52,694 nucleotides of DNA from assembly GCA_016840465.1 (NCBI GenBank), contig JAEOSH010000009.1, positions 1 to 52,694 on the forward strand. The letters run 5' to 3'. The notes beneath the pieces are model-generated. The model saw only the letters and a list, made by a program, of their open reading frames with translations, had not been told where the DNA came from and made no database searches. Made by a program: the position numbers and the translations under genes. Position 1 is the first letter of the stretch. The number at the start of each line of letters is the position of its first letter. Source of the stretch: Candidatus Baldrarchaeum yapensis (GTDB taxonomy: Archaea; Asgardarchaeota; Baldrarchaeia; Baldrarchaeales; Baldrarchaeaceae). Positions 30,096-39,720 of this stretch are shown here, one piece after another.

Positions 30096-31022
30096 TTACG
30101 TCATTAGTAACCATACGGGAATGAGGAATAGGGACACTGCTGTGAGTATGGGGATTATTTGCGACGCCAGATTTACATTCAGTTTGTACTTCTCAGCGAG
30201 TGCGGAATTCATCACTGCGGGAGGCATACCCGCCTCTAACATTATCACTGATCTTTCGAGATCCCCGGTTGTGACGAAATCGAGAATGTAGAGATTAAGG
30301 AACGGGGAGAACACGAATCTGATAAAGGCGGTAAGTAAACACGCGCGTGCAAATTTATTAGCATTGCCAACACTTCCGGCGAGTCGATACCCTATTGTGA
30401 AGAGGATCACCGGAACCGTGGTATCGCCAATAAAGGACAGTATTGTGCTGGCCACGGCGCCAATGGTCCAAGGGCTCACAAGTATAACTATTCCTATGAT
30501 GGATGCGGCCATTGGAGGGTATGAGAGGGCTGATCTTATGATATCCGCCATACGTGTTGACTCTCCCGAGTATGATGCGGCTATGAATGCGCCCATTGTG
30601 TTCATGAGGAACCCATTTATCAGCATGTAAAACACGACTGCCACGACTCCTCTATCGCCCCATAATGATAGCGCTATAGGAAGCGGGAGAAAAGCGGTAT
30701 TTTGAAAGCTTGCGGTTAGTATTACGACGGCGCGGCTCCTATCATCCATGTCACGTGCAAATAAGCTGGTCAGTACCGATATTAGGAAAAACGATGATAT
30801 CTGCGTGATGAAAGAAAACGTCATCATGAGGACTGCGGTTTCATATACTGCAACGAGAGACTGTGTCCCAAAGCTTTCAATTATCAGACATGGAAGGGCC
30901 AAATAGACTACGTAGTCCACAAGCGGGGATATGTCTCCACTGCGTGGTATCCCAGCTTTTCTAAACAGAAAACCTGCAAAGATGGGTGTATAGAACATTA
31001 GAAGAACCACGTGTAGGTTCAT
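30096..31022 (-). CDS. AEC-family (auxin efflux carrier-like) transporter
   Basis: Multi-TM; FQNTAFLPLPIALSLWGDRGV and C-terminal EAGMPPAVMNSALAEKYKLN. Confidence 0.75.
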   Translation of the reverse strand: MNLHVVLLMFYTPIFAGFLFRKAGIPRSGDISPLVDYVVYLALPCLIIESFGTQSLVAVYETAVLMMTFSFITQISSFFLISVLTSLFARDMDDRSRAVVILTASFQNTAFLPLPIALSLWGDRGVVAVVFYMLINGFLMNTMGAFIAASYSGESTRMADIIRSALSYPPMAASIIGIVILVSPWTIGAVASTILSFIGDTTVPVILFTIGYRLAGSVGNANKFARACLLTAFIRFVFSPFLNLYILDFVTTGDLERSVIMLEAGMPPAVMNSALAEKYKLNVNLASQIIPILTAVSLFLIPVWLLMT

Positions 31023-31149
31023 ACGCTCACCCGGTATGTGACCTACAGAGGCGTGATGACTTCAATCGACATGCTACATGCATGGAGGACGGTCTACATA
31101 AACTTGAAATTGAGGTCTAAGATGCAATATTCGTCACAGCGGAGCGTAT

Positions 31150-31824
31150 GTGGTGCATCAGATGATGGATCTTCACATACACAGCGTTTATAGCGACGGA
31201 AACGCGCATATCGAGGATATTGTCCGGCATGCAAGTAGGATAAGGCTAAAAATAATAGCAATTACCGATCACTGCTCGAAAACATACACTTACGTTGGCG
31301 GGAGGATGTTGAACCCCGATGTTGCAATGGAGCGTGCAGAAGTAATTTCTGAGGTAAATTCTAGGTACAACAACATTGTTGTTTTGAATGGCATTGAGAG
31401 TGATATTGATGGCGGGATTGTCGTCTTTCCTCGGGGGTTAAAGAAAGATTTCTTCGATCTCGTTATTGGTAGCATTCATAAGTCGGTTTCCGCGAAAGTA
31501 TGGTACCAGTGGTCGCTATCGGCCATAAGAAGCGGGAATATCGACGTTCTCGGACACCCGTTCTCTTATGTAAGGGAGAATATTCCCTTTGAGATGGTGG
31601 AGGAGGTATTAATTGAGCTTGCCGATCATAATGTGGCCTTTGAATTGAATATGTCGTACGGACTGCCCCCAGAGGATGTATTGCTACTGTGTAAGGAGTA
31701 TGATGTCCCCGTATCCGTGGGGAGTGATGCGCACTCGCTATTTAATGTTGGAATGGTGGATGCGGGATTTTCAGTTGCGAAGAAGTTTGGTTTGCGAATA
31801 ATAAGGCCGCAAAAGAGGTATTAA
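31150..31824 (+). CDS. PHP-domain phosphoesterase
   Basis: MMDLHIHSVYSDGNAHIEDIV, AITDHCSKT, GIESDIDGG, VLGHPF, PVSVGSDAHSL. Confidence 0.88.
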   Translation: MVHQMMDLHIHSVYSDGNAHIEDIVRHASRIRLKIIAITDHCSKTYTYVGGRMLNPDVAMERAEVISEVNSRYNNIVVLNGIESDIDGGIVVFPRGLKKDFFDLVIGSIHKSVSAKVWYQWSLSAIRSGNIDVLGHPFSYVRENIPFEMVEEVLIELADHNVAFELNMSYGLPPEDVLLLCKEYDVPVSVGSDAHSLFNVGMVDAGFSVAKKFGLRIIRPQKRY

Positions 31825-32000
31825 TTGGAAATTTGGTCGCAGTATGCTGGATGTGCCGTAATACAAGCAAGAGTTATTTGACGACGTATTCCGTCGAGTG
31901 GCAGAGTGTTAACACACACTTTGCTTATACCGCCCACTCATCATAGACGTGTGAGATTGCCCGCCGTTTTGCGCGCAATTTTCTGAGAACAATATGATAG

Positions 32001-32010
32001 GCTTATAAAA
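32001..32010 (+). promoter_or_regulatory. putative TATA box (gcttataaaa) upstream of the ferredoxin gene
   Basis: Archaeal TATA-like element about 50 nt before the ATG at 32061. Confidence 0.4.
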
Positions 32011-32060
32011 TCTTAGTGTGCTTTACTCACACAAGACAGTCCAAGTGGCGGTGAACACTT

Positions 32061-32243
32061 ATGCCACCAGTAATCGACGAATCAAAATGTGAGGGCTGTG
32101 GTGAGTGCGTGGAGGCGTGCCCACAGGGAGTTCTTGAACTCGATGAGGAAACGGGCAAGGCAAAGGTTGCACATCCTGAAGAGTGTGTGGAGTGCGAGAG
32201 CTGCGTCGATGCTTGCCCGAATAACGCCATCTCCATGGAGTGA
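32061..32243 (+). CDS. 2[4Fe-4S] ferredoxin
   Basis: CEGCGECVEACPQG and CVECESCVDACPNNA. Confidence 0.9.
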   Translation: MPPVIDESKCEGCGECVEACPQGVLELDEETGKAKVAHPEECVECESCVDACPNNAISME

Positions 32244-32280
32244 CCCTGTCCGAATGATCTCTCTTCGATCTATCCTCATT

Positions 32281-32811
32281 TTATTTTTCTCGGGAATGGA
32301 ACACTATGTGAGGGGCTTCCGGTAAAAGGATTTCTTGAAGTGCCAGAGAGACCGCATCAGGAGACCCAGGAATACATGCCACAAGGGCTCCCCTTATTAT
32401 CCCCGCGTCGGCACGAGACGCTACGGCTGCTGTTCCTATCTTGTTAAACGAGAGCAACCTGAATATTTGACCGAACCCCGGAAGACGCTTCTCAAATAGA
32501 GGTTCTATGGACTCTATTGTAACGTCCTTAGGACTGACGCCCGTACCGCCAATGAACACTATCACATCGGCTCCTCCTTCCAGGGCTTTGAACAGCGCAC
32601 TTCTTATTTTAGAAGTCTCGTTTGGAACGAGATCGCGCAGAACCACCTTGTGACCCTTCTCTCTCACCAGTCTTTCAGCTAAATCTCCAGATTGGTCTTC
32701 TACCGGTTGACCTTTGATCATTTTGTCATACCGTGATCCGGATACTGTGATTATCGCAAAAGAGAGGCGTTTGGGGGCAGCACTCTTATGTCTCTCACTT
32801 ACGACTGACAT
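32281..32811 (-). CDS. moaB: MoaB/MogA-family molybdenum cofactor biosynthesis protein
   Basis: SGDLAERLVREKGHKVVLRDLVPNE, VIVFIGGTGVSPKDVTIESIEPLFEKRLPGFGQIFRLLSFNKIGTAAVASRADAGIIRGALVACIPGSPDAV. Confidence 0.9.
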   Translation of the reverse strand: MSVVSERHKSAAPKRLSFAIITVSGSRYDKMIKGQPVEDQSGDLAERLVREKGHKVVLRDLVPNETSKIRSALFKALEGGADVIVFIGGTGVSPKDVTIESIEPLFEKRLPGFGQIFRLLSFNKIGTAAVASRADAGIIRGALVACIPGSPDAVSLALQEILLPEAPHIVFHSREK

Positions 32812-32903
32812 GCATATTTACCCCCGCCGATTATTAACATTAGTCATAATGTTTATAAAATGATTCGGATAGTGAGCACTAACAGGCCAACGGTGGTGAG
32901 CCG

Positions 32904-33272
32904 ATGTTGTCACCACTGCAATTGGAGCCGCGGATATTTGAGATCGACGCTGCGACCCTCAAAGTGACCTTTGAGGAGGAAAGTTCCCCTACTCGGGTCG
33001 GTTCATTTAATGGCACCGAGATCTACGTATGTAGAGGCAATACCACACCTCCAAATGCGAGGAAAGTCTCCATTGGGGATGAAATGTTTGCGATGAACCT
33101 CGGAGATCTGATAAGGATGTTATTTGACACGGTGCCCGCGCTTACAAAATATAAGAAGGTTTATGTGTGCGTGGAGCCCGTACATCTCACATTTCCGTCT
33201 CAGAAATATGACAGGATAAAGTACGTCCACTGGTTCGTTGTTAAGCTTGTTGACCTCCTCGGTGAGGGCTGA
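32904..33272 (+). CDS. hypothetical protein
   Basis: ORF with gene-like codon usage converging on the OsmC gene; no family recognised. Confidence 0.4.
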   Translation: MLSPLQLEPRIFEIDAATLKVTFEEESSPTRVGSFNGTEIYVCRGNTTPPNARKVSIGDEMFAMNLGDLIRMLFDTVPALTKYKKVYVCVEPVHLTFPSQKYDRIKYVHWFVVKLVDLLGEG

Positions 33273-33710
33273 TCAGACCTCGAACGTGGCTTTCATTCTT
33301 ATTCTTGTCGGTTCCTTTATTGTGTTTAAAACTATTGAGTTCCTTTCCAGCCTGCGCAACAGCTCTTTTATTTTTGAACTCTCATCACCCGTTGTAGTCG
33401 CCTCTATCTGAACACTGATCTCCTTGAACTTCGGAAGTTTTGTTCCGCCACCGCTGATTCCCTTGACCTTTATTTTTGCCTTTTTGAGGTCAACTCTCAT
33501 CTTTCGCGCTTCTTTTAGCAATTCGTACATTATACTACTACCAAGGGCGGCGAGAAGCAGATCTTTGGCCTCGAAGCCGGTCTCACTTTCGGATGTTGGA
33601 GTCTTGGGAGACTTTACGAGAACTATTGAGCCATTTGACATGGATTTTATTTCCTTCTCGTATACGTTCCACACGACCGATACTATACTCTTCTCACGCT
33701 CATTACTCAC
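33273..33710 (-). CDS. OsmC-family protein
   Basis: SETGFEAKDLLLAALGSSIMYELLKEARKMRVDLKKAKIKVKG. Confidence 0.7.
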   Translation of the reverse strand: MSNEREKSIVSVVWNVYEKEIKSMSNGSIVLVKSPKTPTSESETGFEAKDLLLAALGSSIMYELLKEARKMRVDLKKAKIKVKGISGGGTKLPKFKEISVQIEATTTGDESSKIKELLRRLERNSIVLNTIKEPTRIRMKATFEV

Positions 33711-34018
33711 AACATTTCACCACGCGGTACGAGGATTGCAGTCTTCCGTCCTAATAAACTTTTCGAATTACGGGGTGAAATCGGTTTCATAGGTGTTTTT
33801 GTCAAATAGACGAATTCTATCATGTGAAAATATGGGCCGCGTTATACGTCGCTAAAATATCCTTTTCTTGAAAGTCCCTGCTTTTTTACGTCAGAGAGTG
33901 GCAACTTTTACTGGAATTTGCTGAAGGAGTAGGCGATAAGGTTTTGTTGTTCGTGGTTTGAGGATTCTTAACACAGAGGTTGAGAATTTTTTAAATCGAC
34001 TTTTCAAGAGATATTGTG

Positions 34019-34640
34019 ATGATACATGCGGTGGTTTTGATAAAGGCAGATACGGGTGAGTACTTACTGGACAGAAAGTACGGCGATGTCGAGGTTGACG
34101 AGTGCTGATAGGTGGTCTTATCGATTCTTTGAGGAAGTTCATAGAGGAGGTCATAAAGGGCAAGAAGAACCTAGAGAAGGGAGAGTTGGAGGAAATAAAA
34201 TATGAGGGTTCCGAGGCGTCTTTGAAGACTCAAAAACCGCATATCTCGCAGTAATTGCAGACTATAGGGACGATACAGAAAAAGAGAGGCGCTCATAGAT
34301 ATACTTAGGATAGTGGATGAGGAGTACGGGGATATTATAAGGAACCGGCATGGTGAGGTTTCGAGGCTGGAAACTCTCTCATAAATCATAGATGAAATTC
34401 TCATGTTCGGGAGGGTCGGAGAAATCGCACCACTTACGATGAAGGACGCATTTCGGCTTGCCGAAGATTTCGGGTTGCTGGACTCTGATGTTCTCGAAAT
34501 AGCAAGATTATGTAACGGGCAGTATACAATTCCTGAGATCGCGAGGAAGATACAACGTTCAGAGCAGGACGTAAGAGAGTATAAAGAAGTTGATGAAATT
34601 AGGGATCGTCGCAATGGTTTATCCTAAGTGTCGGAGGTAA
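34019..34640 (+). pseudogene. decayed gene: N-terminal longin/roadblock-like domain plus C-terminal winged helix (family tentative)
   Basis: Conceptual repair: MIHAVVLIKADTGEYLLDRKYGDVEVDE(V)LIGGLIDSLRKFIEEVIKGKKNLEKGELEEIKYEGFRGVFEDSKTAYLAVIADYRDDTEKERALIDILRIVDEEYGDIIRNRHGEVSRLETLS*IIDEILMFGRVGEIAPLTMKDAFRLAEDFGLLDSDVLEIARLCNGQYTIPEIARKIQRSEQDVREYIKKLMKLGIVAMVYPKCRR. Needs three -1 shifts, one in-frame TAA and one further shift. Confidence 0.7.
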
Positions 34641-34648
34641 GGTTTAAA

Positions 34649-35331
34649 TCATCTTCGCCCAAGTATTTGGCTTCCGCTGACTATGAAGAAGAGTGCTAAT
34701 AATACTAGTGATGGTGGGAAAAGGAGAGTTATTGGTTTCCATCCAACCATCTGCTCGAACCAGGGTTTTATTAGTGTTGCGTGGAGAGTTCTTCCCACGT
34801 ATAGTATCATAAAGTCAATGCTACAGAGCAGTGCACCAGCTCTTATGTGGCCAGCGAACTTCCATGCTATGAGGAAGAAGAACATGGGTATTAGAAGCGC
34901 GTATATTGGGGCAAATATGTAGAGCAATAGGAGCCTCATTAGTCCTATGTGTTCTTCTGGGGATTAATAGTGTCACACAACCTATTATCACCGGGGGGAG
35001 TATAAACAGATAGTATTGGAGGAGTTTCGCCCTACCTATGAAGAGTCTTATCGCAATGGCCGCGCTTATGCACGATAGCCCTATCCACTGGAAGAATGTC
35101 CCCAATTTTCACCATAGGAGTTCGCCCTTTTGGTAGAAGTCGTATATTATGTAAAAAGGCGCGCCCAATGGCGAGATAGATGATGAAGAGTGCAATGGCA
35201 ATGTTAAAGGTATTTCTGCTTTCGCGGTAGCGGAAAATGAGATAGTAGCCAAGGAGTAGCCAGTAGTAGCCAACAACAGCATATCACATCCCGAATGCTA
35301 TGGACTCTGATACTGTTTCGAACACCAGCAT
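34649..35331 (-). pseudogene. decayed multi-TM membrane protein gene
   Basis: Hydrophobic reading hops among frames: MLVFETVSESIAFGM/YAVVGYYWLLLGYYLIFRYRESRNTFNIAIALFIIYLAIGRAF/FYIIYDFYQKGELLW*KLGTFFQWIGLSCISAAIAIRLFIGRAKLLQYYLFILPPVIIGCVTLLIP/EEHIGLMRLLLLYIFAPIYALLIPMFFFLIAWKFAGHI... Confidence 0.65.
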
Positions 35332-35527
35332 AAGATGTACAACCCTAGTTTTGAGAAGTAAGGGCAGATGATAATACAGATCAAATACGTTTAAAAACTT
35401 TGCACGAACCACTGAACTCCGGGATAAGATCCTTCTCTCCAAAAATCTAGAGACGAAATTGTATAAATGCCGTTATCTGCGTTTTTTGACGAAAAACCTA
35501 TGTACGAAAACGCACGAGGATGTCTTT

Positions 35528-36133
35528 CTACGAGGATCGTGAGGACCTCTTTTCTCTGATGAAGCTTTCAAGGACATCTTTCGACTCTTTAAATCCCCTA
35601 GTTATCAGGACATCACCAGGTTCTATTTTGAGGTTTGCTTGCGGGTTTATGAACCATTTATTGCCACGTCTTATTGCAATTATCGAAATTCCAGCTTTTT
35701 CATCGAATTCGGCGTCCTCCACGGTGACTCCCGCAAATGGCGACCTTTCGTCAACCTCTATCTTCATTATTGTCTCCTCAGTTTCTTCTATAGCATATCT
35801 TAGTACGGGATGTGCCTTAACTCCTCCGATTACGAGTTCTGCCATCCTCGATGCTGCGTCAGCGATGTTTTCGGCCGCAACTCCGAGCCTCAGCAGCCCC
35901 AGCACCTCCTCTTCTTCCACTTCCTCGCTCTTCTTCTGTAGTATCTCGAGCACCTTCAATTCAAATTTCGTGTAAAGTTCATCCATGTGTTCCTCGAGTT
36001 TTAGAACCTCCTCGGCAATCCCCGGATCTTGGAATATAAGCGCCGAATACGCGAGATCTACCATTATCTCAGACGTGTTTTTCATTTCCAGAATCATCTG
36101 CTCAACTTCTTTCCAGTGTCTTTCTCGGTCCAT
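35528..36133 (-). CDS. PhoU-like + TrkA_C domain protein (paralog 2)
   Basis: Helical PhoU-like N-terminus (ILEMKNTSEIMVDLAYSALIFQDPGIAEEVLKLEEHMDELY) and TrkA_C (AGISIIAIRRGNKWFINPQANLKIEPGDVLITRG). Confidence 0.8.
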   Translation of the reverse strand: MDRERHWKEVEQMILEMKNTSEIMVDLAYSALIFQDPGIAEEVLKLEEHMDELYTKFELKVLEILQKKSEEVEEEEVLGLLRLGVAAENIADAASRMAELVIGGVKAHPVLRYAIEETEETIMKIEVDERSPFAGVTVEDAEFDEKAGISIIAIRRGNKWFINPQANLKIEPGDVLITRGFKESKDVLESFIREKRSSRSS

Positions 36134-36744
36134 TTCATCACCTCCGGGAGGGAGGGAACAACCCCACAGGCTATTCTTTCAAGTTCCTCCACGCCTTCAG
36201 GCGTCCCCCTCGCTATTATTACATCGTTTTCCCGTATCTCAAAGTCTTTATCGGGATCCAATATCCACTCCCTTCCTCTCCTAATTGCTATGACATCTGC
36301 ACCGACCCTTGCCTCCAATAGAAGATCCCCGAGTTTCTTACCCACAAGCACACTATCTTTGCTAACCTTTATCCTAGCAACCTTCTTTTCGGCACGAAGG
36401 AACGCTGAAACTATGGCCCTATGTGGAACAACTCCTAGAAAGACTAGGTTTGCAATATCAGCCGCTGCGTTTGATATCTCGTCTGCGGAGATTGCAGTTT
36501 TCATAATTGCGAGCATCTGCTCCGCATCTTCCCTATCTCTGACGGCGAGGGCGGAAGTCATCAATAATAGGTTACATAACTCATCAACCTTTTCTTCCAG
36601 CCGCATAACCTCTTTTGCGAGGTCTTTATTGTTGTAGAGGAAAGCAGAATACGCGAGATCTATCATGAGACCTGAGAGATCCTTCATTTCCTTTAATAGT
36701 TCGAGCACCGGAATTGCTTTGTACGTTATGCGCTTATTGCCCAA
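36094..36744 (-). CDS. PhoU-like + TrkA_C domain protein (paralog 1)
   Basis: LLKEMKDLSGLMIDLAYSAFLYNNKDLAKEVMRLEEKVDEL and VGADVIAIRRGREWILDPDKDFEIRENDVIIARG. Confidence 0.8.
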   Translation of the reverse strand: MGNKRITYKAIPVLELLKEMKDLSGLMIDLAYSAFLYNNKDLAKEVMRLEEKVDELCNLLLMTSALAVRDREDAEQMLAIMKTAISADEISNAAADIANLVFLGVVPHRAIVSAFLRAEKKVARIKVSKDSVLVGKKLGDLLLEARVGADVIAIRRGREWILDPDKDFEIRENDVIIARGTPEGVEELERIACGVVPSLPEVMKWTEKDTGKKLSR

Positions 36745-36823
36745 CTTCTTTTATTCCTCCACTTCCTCCATGTTACACAAATTCTATATTCCTACTCCTT
36801 TTAAAGACTTTTGTCCTGCTCTC

Positions 36824-37279
36824 TTATTCGCGAGACTTGGTGGACTCTTTTAATTGTCCATGTTTCTTCAATTTGGCGGGATTTGGGCCCAAAGACCTTA
36901 TCCTCTCGACAAACTCTCTAATTATCGATGCAAATTCGGCACCCATCGCGGCGGAAACAAACACCATCTCCAGCCTCTCCGGCTCTATTCCTATACTTTC
37001 AAGGATTCTCTTTGCAAAAATCACTCTCAGTTCTGCCTTCAGATTCCCATCAACGTAGTGGCATTGCCCCTTTAGGCATCCAGCCACCAGAACTCCGTCT
37101 GCTCCTTCCGCGAACGCCTTAAATATATGGATTAAATCCACTCTCCCCGTGCACGGCACCCTTATTATTCTAATATTCGTCGGGTACTGGATCCTGCTTG
37201 TACCCGCTAAGTCCGCCGCGGCGTAACTACAATGCCAACAGCAGAACGCAACTATTATCGGATCAAAATGCTGATCCAT
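36824..37279 (-). CDS. mvhD: MvhD/FlpD-like hydrogenase iron-sulfur (delta) subunit
   Basis: FDPIIVAFCCWHCSYAAADLAGTSRIQYPTNIRIIRVPCTGRVDLIHIFKAFAEGADGVLVAGCLKGQCHYVDGN. Confidence 0.88.
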   Translation of the reverse strand: MDQHFDPIIVAFCCWHCSYAAADLAGTSRIQYPTNIRIIRVPCTGRVDLIHIFKAFAEGADGVLVAGCLKGQCHYVDGNLKAELRVIFAKRILESIGIEPERLEMVFVSAAMGAEFASIIREFVERIRSLGPNPAKLKKHGQLKESTKSRE

Positions 37280-37280
37280 G

Positions 37281-39233
37281 TCACACCCCCAAGATCCCCT
37301 CTATCTGCGCGAGTATTTGCTCATCCTTGTAGTGTTTTAGTTGTATTGCCCCAGTGGGGCAAGCAGCGGCGCACGTTCCACAACCCTTGCATTTCAGTTC
37401 GATAACCCTTACGGATTTCCCTTCTGGGGGAAGTTCTAGTGCATTAAATGGGCAAAACCGCACGCATATTCCACATTTCCTGCAAAGATCTTCATTTACC
37501 TCTGGAATTATAAGGTCAATTGTTATCTCTCCTCTCGAAAGGAGGGATGCGGCTCTTGCCGCGGCGGCACTTCCTTGAGCCACCGAGTCCGGTATGTCCT
37601 TCGGTCCCTGCGCACATCCACAGATGAATATTCCTGGTATTTTCGTGTCGATAGGCTGGAGTTTAGGGTGCAATTCTTTTAGGAAACCGTCTGGCCCCAC
37701 TTCTACTCCCAGAATCTTTGCTAAGTCCTGTGTACCCCTAGATGGAATCATCGCGGAAGATAGCACTACAAGATCCGCGTCTATGACCATGACTTCATCT
37801 AACACGACATTATATACGTACACTTTCAACTTTCCACTTTTTTTGTCCTCTTCTACCTTTGACACACGACCCTTTATTATTTTTACTCCTAATTCCCTTG
37901 CCCTGTCCGCGTACTCTTCATATCCCTTTCTATACGCTCTTATGTCGATACAGCAGATGTATACTTCCGCTTGAGGGTCGTGCTCAAGTTTTATCAGTTG
38001 AGCGTGCTTTAGGGCAACCATGCAACACACACTACTACAGTACTTATTGAATCTGTGATCTCGTGAGCCCACACACTGTATCATCACAATCGTCTTAGCG
38101 GGTTTTCCGTCTGCTCTTAAGATCTCACCGTGTGTGGGGCCTAAGGGATCAAGCATCCTAGCAAGTTGCATCTGCGTAACCACGTTATCATATTCTCCAT
38201 ATCCATACTCAGTTATAGGAGACGGGTCGAACTCCTCGAAACCCGTTGCAACGATTATCGCCCCTACCTTCAGTTCTAATTCTTTCGGTTTTTCGTCGAA
38301 GTTTATTGCATTCCTCTCACAAACCTGTGCGCACATTCCACATCTTATGCATTTATCCGTATCAATCAGATACACACGGGGAATTGCCTGTGGAAACGGT
38401 ATGTATATTGCTTTTCGCATACGCATCCCGAGATCAAACTCGTCGGGCACGAGAACTGGGCAAACCTCCTCGCATGCACCACATGCAACGCACTTTTCTT
38501 CATCAATGTGTCTTGGCCTCTTCAATATTCGTACTGTAAAATTGCCAACATGCCCATCAACTGAAATTACTTCTGAGCACGTAAAGAGAGTTATATTGGG
38601 GTGAGATGCCACTTCACTCATCTTTGGGGAAAGAATGCACATAGCACAGTCATCGGTCGGAAAAGTCTTCACCACACGAGCCATGTTTCCGCCTATCGAT
38701 GGGGATCTCTCCACCAGGTAAACCCGAAAGCCCTGCTCTGCGAGATCCAATGCCGCCTGTATTCCCGCAACTCCTCCACCTATTACCAGTACGGATTTTA
38801 TTACCGGTATTTTGACACTCTTTACCGGTTCTAGCCTTTTAGCACGTTCGACCGCCGCTTTGAGCAAGGCTTTTGCCTTTTCAGTTGCCTTTCCCGGTTC
38901 ATATAGATGCGGCCATGAACAGTGTTCTCTGAGATTCACCATCTCCAACAAATACGGATTAAGACCGGCTTCGGAGATGCATTTTCTGAATGTCGGCTCG
39001 TGAAGTTTGGGAGAGCAGGAGGCTACAACCACTCTGTTAAGTCTATGCTCTTTTATCGCGTCCTTGATCAACCTCTGCCCCGTTTGACTACACATGAACA
39101 TGTAATCTTTAGCGACGACCACTCCCGGTAGTTTTTCCGCAAATCTTCTTACCTCTTCAACGTTTATAACGCCAGCAATGTTTTTTCCGCAATGACAGAT
39201 GAAAACTCCCACCTTTGCATTATCGGGACTCAC
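37281..39233 (-). CDS. hdrA: HdrA-like FAD/iron-sulfur electron-bifurcating subunit (full length)
   Basis: N-terminal [48 protein letters not shown], ferredoxin motifs [25 protein letters not shown]-terminal CRKCGICVRFCP and CKGCGTCAAACP. Confidence 0.92.
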   Translation of the reverse strand: MSPDNAKVGVFICHCGKNIAGVINVEEVRRFAEKLPGVVVAKDYMFMCSQTGQRLIKDAIKEHRLNRVVVASCSPKLHEPTFRKCISEAGLNPYLLEMVNLREHCSWPHLYEPGKATEKAKALLKAAVERAKRLEPVKSVKIPVIKSVLVIGGGVAGIQAALDLAEQGFRVYLVERSPSIGGNMARVVKTFPTDDCAMCILSPKMSEVASHPNITLFTCSEVISVDGHVGNFTVRILKRPRHIDEEKCVACGACEEVCPVLVPDEFDLGMRMRKAIYIPFPQAIPRVYLIDTDKCIRCGMCAQVCERNAINFDEKPKELELKVGAIIVATGFEEFDPSPITEYGYGEYDNVVTQMQLARMLDPLGPTHGEILRADGKPAKTIVMIQCVGSRDHRFNKYCSSVCCMVALKHAQLIKLEHDPQAEVYICCIDIRAYRKGYEEYADRARELGVKIIKGRVSKVEEDKKSGKLKVYVYNVVLDEVMVIDADLVVLSSAMIPSRGTQDLAKILGVEVGPDGFLKELHPKLQPIDTKIPGIFICGCAQGPKDIPDSVAQGSAAAARAASLLSRGEITIDLIIPEVNEDLCRKCGICVRFCPFNALELPPEGKSVRVIELKCKGCGTCAAACPTGAIQLKHYKDEQILAQIEGILGV

Positions 39234-39702
39234 TTCTCATCTCCTCAAATATCGCTTTTAAGTTGAAGATCGGGAGAATTCTTATTGCGCCCTCAGTACA
39301 TGCCTCGACACATTTCTTGCAAGCAGTACAGAAGACTCTCTTGTACCTGATGGTTCCGAACCCGGGTATCCCGTCGGGAACTATTATTGCCCGTTCAGGC
39401 ATTCTCTTTGCGAGTTTCCTTATGAGTTCTACGAGTATTCTTCGATTTTCCGATCGTATTTCATCGATGTTGAGATGAGGGTCAAGAAAAATGGACAAGT
39501 CTAAGACATTTTCAAGTGAAAGAGCATCGTCTTCGCACACGTTTATACATTTCCCACATGCAATACATGCGGCAGGATTGTAATGTACTTCTCCAAAACC
39601 TTCTAGTCCTTCGGGTACCTCTATTGGGCCCTCAGGCTCCTTTATCGCGAGTTCTCTCAATAAATTTAGTAAAAGGACGCGTTTTGTTAAGGGCTTTGAC
39701 AT
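39220..39702 (-). CDS. 4Fe-4S ferredoxin-type protein, two widely spaced clusters
   Basis: CIACGKCINVC and CTACKKCVEAC separated by about 75 residues. Confidence 0.7.
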   Translation of the reverse strand: MSKPLTKRVLLLNLLRELAIKEPEGPIEVPEGLEGFGEVHYNPAACIACGKCINVCEDDALSLENVLDLSIFLDPHLNIDEIRSENRRILVELIRKLAKRMPERAIIVPDGIPGFGTIRYKRVFCTACKKCVEACTEGAIRILPIFNLKAIFEEMRSESR

Positions 39703-39720
39703 AAAAACACTCTTAACCCC

